From positions 4,156,001-4,220,000 of the forward strand of contig NZ_OY762929.1 of the NCBI RefSeq assembly GCF_963666675.1: a stretch of DNA of 64,000 nucleotides, read 5' to 3'. Position 1 is the first letter of the stretch; every line of letters starts with the position of its first letter. The position numbers and the translations under genes were made by a program. This stretch comes from an uncultured Desulfobacter sp. (GTDB lineage: Bacteria; Desulfobacterota; Desulfobacteria; Desulfobacterales; Desulfobacteraceae). Shown one piece after another: positions 60,795 through 64,000 of the stretch. The notes beneath the pieces were generated by a model, which was not told where the DNA came from, made no database searches, and was given only the letters and a program-made list of their open reading frames with translations.

Positions 60795-61907
60795 CTACCC
60801 TCTTTCCATTTGAAGAATCCGGCAGGACCACTTGCCTGTCAGATCCTTTTTTTCGCGTTTGATCACGGCGCGCAAGGTCACCTGCCGGCCATTTTTTTCG
60901 GCGGTACACTCTGCCGTAAACACGTTACTCGAATAGGTAATCATATTTTCAAATGCTTTTTTTTCATCATCACTGAGTGCAATCACATCCTCAAACCAGC
61001 CGGATTCAAGGGTATGGGTATATTCCTGGCCCAGACTTGCCTTTTCAGACCGATAATCGGCAAGATCCTGGGCATTGTCATCCCGCCCTTCGGGCAACAG
61101 CGCGGCAAGCACCGCCACCGGCGCAGTATTGATATTTACTTTGCCCGAAAATGAAAACCGGTTCTCTTCTGAATCCTGGTCATCAGAAAGGCCGTATACG
61201 GTAAACATATCCGTTGCGCCCACCCGGGCTGACTCATCCATGCCCTGACTGATATATGACGGGGATAAGATGCCGTCAATAACCCCTTTGACAAGAAATA
61301 ATTCGCTAACATGCAAAAAGGGGCCGTTGGCACAGGCATAGGGCACATCCAAAGATTCGTAATAGTTTGTCTCGGCACCTGTCAACCCTGTTATGGCTTC
61401 ATCGTCCTTTGAATCAAGCCAATCCTTGATGGCATTGATGATTTCAACAGCGCTGCCGGCATCTTCGGACTTGTCTTCGGGCGCGGCCAAAGTGAAGAAC
61501 CGTTCCAGGACCATCACCTGGGCATCATTGGGTTCGTTGCCGGGAAATTGTTTGAGCACGGCATTCAGCTGTAATTTCCCCATTTCATCGCAAATTTTTA
61601 GGGATACATCTGCCGGATTCAGGCCCATGGCCGCCACAGCCGAGGCAATCTGTTCCGGATCAGCCCATGCTTCCTGGACGGAATCGATCTCATTATCCGC
61701 AGCATCAACGGCCAGCATCATGATGGCCAGATGGATGCCGGACATGGCCGTTTCCCGGGCTGCAAATATATCGTTCTCGGTAATTGTCCCCGACGCTGCC
61801 TGCTTTGCCAGACGTCCGGCCTCCAACGCCAGCACGCAGAGAATGGCAACCACGGCAATGGTGGCGATCAGGGCCACTCCCTTTTGATCCTTGTAAATGC
61901 TAACCAT
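60795..61907 (-). CDS. gspK: Type II secretion minor pseudopilin GspK
   Basis: A 370-residue protein. With the ATG at 61907 the start reads MVSIYKDQKGVALIATIAVV, a type IV prepilin leader cut after the Gly of QKG. The long periplasmic part has the GspK helical domain (IINAIKDWLDSKDDEAITGL, VNINTAPVAVLAALLPEG). GspK caps the pseudopilus tip with I and J. It overlaps the end of gspJ by eight bases; an upstream start 20 codons longer is less likely. Confidence 0.9.
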   Translation of the reverse strand: MVSIYKDQKGVALIATIAVVAILCVLALEAGRLAKQAASGTITENDIFAARETAMSGIHLAIMMLAVDAADNEIDSVQEAWADPEQIASAVAAMGLNPADVSLKICDEMGKLQLNAVLKQFPGNEPNDAQVMVLERFFTLAAPEDKSEDAGSAVEIINAIKDWLDSKDDEAITGLTGAETNYYESLDVPYACANGPFLHVSELFLVKGVIDGILSPSYISQGMDESARVGATDMFTVYGLSDDQDSEENRFSFSGKVNINTAPVAVLAALLPEGRDDNAQDLADYRSEKASLGQEYTHTLESGWFEDVIALSDDEKKAFENMITYSSNVFTAECTAEKNGRQVTLRAVIKREKKDLTGKWSCRILQMERG

Positions 61908-62610
61908 CAGACTGCCTTTGTAACGGTAAAACCACGGCAGTTTCAAATACTTTTTCTTTTTTTTCACCGTGCAGGGTCAACCTGATATTCACCATACAAG
62001 GGGTGGAAGCCCCGTCACTGTCCGTATCTGCATCCCACTCCTGGTGTTCATTGCCCTTTGCATCTACAAAATCAATGGTAAATCCGCTAATATTTTCTGC
62101 AACAACCGGATCTGAGCACGAATCCGGCTCCCTGTCGTCGGCAATGGGCCGCTCAAACCGGCAAAGGTCAAACAGGTCCTGATTGTTTTTTCGAACGTAA
62201 TAGGTCACGCGAACGACACCGGACGGTCTGCGCCGCCCCGTCTGAATTCCTGAAAGGACCGCCAATTCAAGCAAAGAATATGTCTCTCCCCCCACACTCT
62301 CCTCACTGCCGGTCATCTGAAACGCATCCCCCGTCTGATCATCAACACTGTTCTGAACACTGATGATTTTAGGGTCGGGCACATACATTTGGGTCAAATC
62401 ATCCAGAATGCGTCTGAATGCGTCCTTGGCCCGTTCATTATAACCAACGCCGTCTGCAATGGACTGACCTGTGGAAAGAAACGCATTGAACGATGAAAAC
62501 AACATGACCATAACAAATGAAAAAATAACCAGGGCCACCATCACCTCGATCAAGGTGAAGCCGTCGTCCGGTCGTTTAACTTGCAGGGGCAAACCTGAAT
62601 GTCTCAACAT
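61900..62610 (-). CDS. gspJ: Type II secretion minor pseudopilin GspJ
   Basis: A 236-residue protein with prepilin leader DDGFTLIEVMVALVIFSFVM (cleavage G-F, with Glu5) and a long periplasmic beta domain ending in ETAVVLPLQ. It overlaps gspI by 35 bases. It forms the tip complex with GspI and GspK. Confidence 0.9.
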   Translation of the reverse strand: MLRHSGLPLQVKRPDDGFTLIEVMVALVIFSFVMVMLFSSFNAFLSTGQSIADGVGYNERAKDAFRRILDDLTQMYVPDPKIISVQNSVDDQTGDAFQMTGSEESVGGETYSLLELAVLSGIQTGRRRPSGVVRVTYYVRKNNQDLFDLCRFERPIADDREPDSCSDPVVAENISGFTIDFVDAKGNEHQEWDADTDSDGASTPCMVNIRLTLHGEKKEKVFETAVVLPLQRQSDG

Positions 62611-63004
62611 GGTAGGACCGATTCCCCTGTTCCCGTGTTATTTCCAGTTCAATTTTTTGAAGTGTGCCTGCCTCTTCGGCCATATCCGGCATGATATCAG
62701 AAAGATTCCCGGAGACATCCGTCACCTCACACTGCCAGGCATATCCGTCAAACGCCTCGTCAAATTCACCGTGCAACTCCGGGTCACTTATGGAAAGCTC
62801 GATGTGGGAAAGGGCCTTGGCGGCAAGATACCGGGCGGTTGTCTGGAAATCATCGGCCCCGGCAAGATTAATGGTCCCGGACTGCATCCGAAACAATGCC
62901 GTCATCACCGTTGCAATAATGGCCATGGCCACAATCACCTCAATCAGGGTAAAGCCTGCCGGCCAATGCCGGCGGCCTTCATATGCAGTCTTCATAGGAG
63001 ACAT
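62576..63004 (-). CDS. gspI: Type II secretion minor pseudopilin GspI
   Basis: A 142-residue protein with prepilin leader PAGFTLIEVIVAMAIIATVM and a short GspI periplasmic domain (YLAAKALSHIELSISDPELH). It overlaps gspH by 26 bases with the ATG at 63004; a second ATG three codons on is possible. Confidence 0.9.
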   Translation of the reverse strand: MSPMKTAYEGRRHWPAGFTLIEVIVAMAIIATVMTALFRMQSGTINLAGADDFQTTARYLAAKALSHIELSISDPELHGEFDEAFDGYAWQCEVTDVSGNLSDIMPDMAEEAGTLQKIELEITREQGNRSYHVETFRFAPAS

Positions 63005-63563
63005 ATCGGTCTATCAAATGAACTTTTTTCTGGAACATACGTATCTGAATGGTCATCTCCCGGCTCTCTTCCCGGACATGGACCAGCGCCCGGTCCGAAT
63101 ACCCTTTGCTGAAAAAACAAATGGTTTTATCATCATCGGCCCTCGTGTTGTCATCCGGGAATTCCAGATTCAGCAATGTCAGATCCCCGTTCAAAGATAC
63201 GCCGTTATTCATGGCCGATTGAAGGGTGTCTTCATCCATTGTGTCGTCGGTCACATACATTTTCCCAGCCCCCGTATCCACATAAAGGGTAATATTTTTA
63301 TTTTCCACCATGGCCTGAATTTTTAAATTTTCAAAAAATTGGATCATGGCCGAGACGTTATCAGAGGCATCAGACGCCAAATGAATCTGCCTGAACAATG
63401 GAACTGAAAACATCAGTGCAACGGATAAGATACCGATCACGACGATCAGTTCAACAAATGTGAAGCCAACATGATTTAAATGACACCCCGAACAGGTCGT
63501 TGACCTGCTTTCATTCTTTAATTTGGCTCGGCGCTGGGAAAACAACAGACCAGGGCGTCCCAT
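62979..63563 (-). CDS. gspH: Type II secretion minor pseudopilin GspH
   Basis: A 194-residue protein. A longer than usual N-terminal leader (about 32 residues, basic and with two Cys) ends at HVG-FTFVELIVVIGILSVA, the prepilin cleavage site. The mature domain (about 35-194) fits the GspH/FimT beta fold. It lies five bases after gspG. Confidence 0.85.
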   Translation of the reverse strand: MGRPGLLFSQRRAKLKNESRSTTCSGCHLNHVGFTFVELIVVIGILSVALMFSVPLFRQIHLASDASDNVSAMIQFFENLKIQAMVENKNITLYVDTGAGKMYVTDDTMDEDTLQSAMNNGVSLNGDLTLLNLEFPDDNTRADDDKTICFFSKGYSDRALVHVREESREMTIQIRMFQKKVHLIDRYVSYEDCI

Positions 63564-63568
63564 GACTG

Positions 63569-64000
63569 TTATTCCTGCTCTTCCCAGTTGGTGACGTCCG
63601 CATTGATGCCCTCCCCGCCTGACTCAAAATCCGCGCCATATGAGATCAGATCAAACGTCCCGTGTACACCGGGGCACAGGTAGACATATTCGCTGCCCCA
63701 CGGATCTTTGGGTACCCGGTTCTTTTCAAAATACCCGTTTTCATTCCAGTTTCGGGGAACAGGATCGGTGGTCGGCTTTTCAACCAGGGCCAAAAGCCCC
63801 TGTTCCGTGGTGGGATAAAACCCGTTGTCCAGTTTGTACATTTTAAGGCTGGTTTCAATGGCGGCAATATCCACCTGGGCTTTGACGACTTTTGCCTTGT
63901 CCGCCTTATCCATATACCTTGGTACAATGGCACCGGCCAGAATCCCCAGGATGATAACCACCACCATCAACTCAATAAAGGAAAACCCTGACTGGTTTCC
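63569..64000 (-). CDS. gspG: Type II secretion major pseudopilin GspG (partial, 5' end outside window)
   Basis: The frame is open to the right edge and its first visible residues read GNQSGFSFIELMVVVIILGI, placing the prepilin cleavage site (G-F with Glu5) at the edge; only a few leader codons are missing. The mature pseudopilin shows the GspG signature PTTEQGLLALVEKP and DPWGSEYVYLCPG and ends ISYGADFESGGEG, a calcium-site-like loop. It forms the pseudopilus shaft that pushes exoproteins through GspD. Confidence 0.95.
   Translation of the reverse strand, partial: GNQSGFSFIELMVVVIILGILAGAIVPRYMDKADKAKVVKAQVDIAAIETSLKMYKLDNGFYPTTEQGLLALVEKPTTDPVPRNWNENGYFEKNRVPKDPWGSEYVYLCPGVHGTFDLISYGADFESGGEGINADVTNWEEQE

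Noticed and set aside
1..64000. CRISPR arrays, insertion sequences, prophage
   Set aside because: No regularly spaced direct repeats, transposases or phage structural genes were recognised.

Overview
This 64 kb window reads as chromosomal DNA of a Gram-negative sulfate-reducer-type bacterium, most likely Desulfobacterota (Desulfobacterales). This is inferred from gene content: a PEP-CTERM-type surface-protein region, a TAXI-TRAP transporter beside a LarA-type racemase homologue, an AmmeMemoRadiSam protein, a type II secretion operon ordered G-H-I-J-K-L-M-D-E, and the general character of the proteins. Base composition looks even and no phage, insertion sequence or CRISPR array was seen.

1-14 kb is an exported-protein region. 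A TPR lipoprotein runs off the left edge. It is followed by a thioredoxin-fold/TPR protein, a large secreted metallophosphoesterase, a cohesin-like protein, two paralogous PEP-CTERM-like proteins, a 1353-residue secreted 5'-nucleotidase-type phosphoesterase, a broken DUF1800 gene and an exported subtilase. Several products end in a Pro-containing motif, a hydrophobic segment and basic residues. Each of the two small paralogues is preceded by what I read as a class I (GEMM-I) cyclic-di-GMP riboswitch.

14-19 kb (minus strand) is a pstS-pstC-pstA-pstB-phoB phosphate cluster without phoU or phoR. 19-28.6 kb (plus strand) carries argC, an M23 peptidase, secA, the N-degron operon clpS-clpA-aat, fxsA and an HDOD gene. 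28.6-38.8 kb is housekeeping: a YihY/BrkB membrane protein, an NAD-dependent epimerase, tRNA-Gly(GCC), an ornithine-cyclodeaminase relative, a Nudix protein, a TrpR-like regulator, an AMMECR1 protein, purB, an IHF-type gene, a Ste24-type protease, a YfcE-type phosphodiesterase and a J-domain protein. 39-42 kb pairs a divergent DUF89/ARMT1-like protein with an isolated gspF.

42-47.5 kb is a probable 2-hydroxyacid uptake and racemisation module: a LarA homologue divergent from a TAXI receptor, a fused TRAP permease and an FCD-type GntR regulator, with a perfect 13-bp palindrome at the promoter. 47.6-49.3 kb is another secreted phosphoesterase. 49.6-53.4 kb is an unusual three-gene SPFH (HflK/HflC-like) operon whose first protein fuses a cation-diffusion-facilitator membrane domain to an HflK-like domain. 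After a Tat-exported M48 lipoprotein, 55-64 kb is the type II secretion operon, which lacks gspC and gspF and is cut by the right edge inside gspG.

The window therefore joins export machinery (SecA, type II secretion), many exported cell-surface phosphoesterases and PEP-CTERM-like proteins, phosphate uptake and membrane quality control. The two signals I consider most novel are the riboswitch-controlled PEP-CTERM-like pair and the CDF-SPFH fusion operon.
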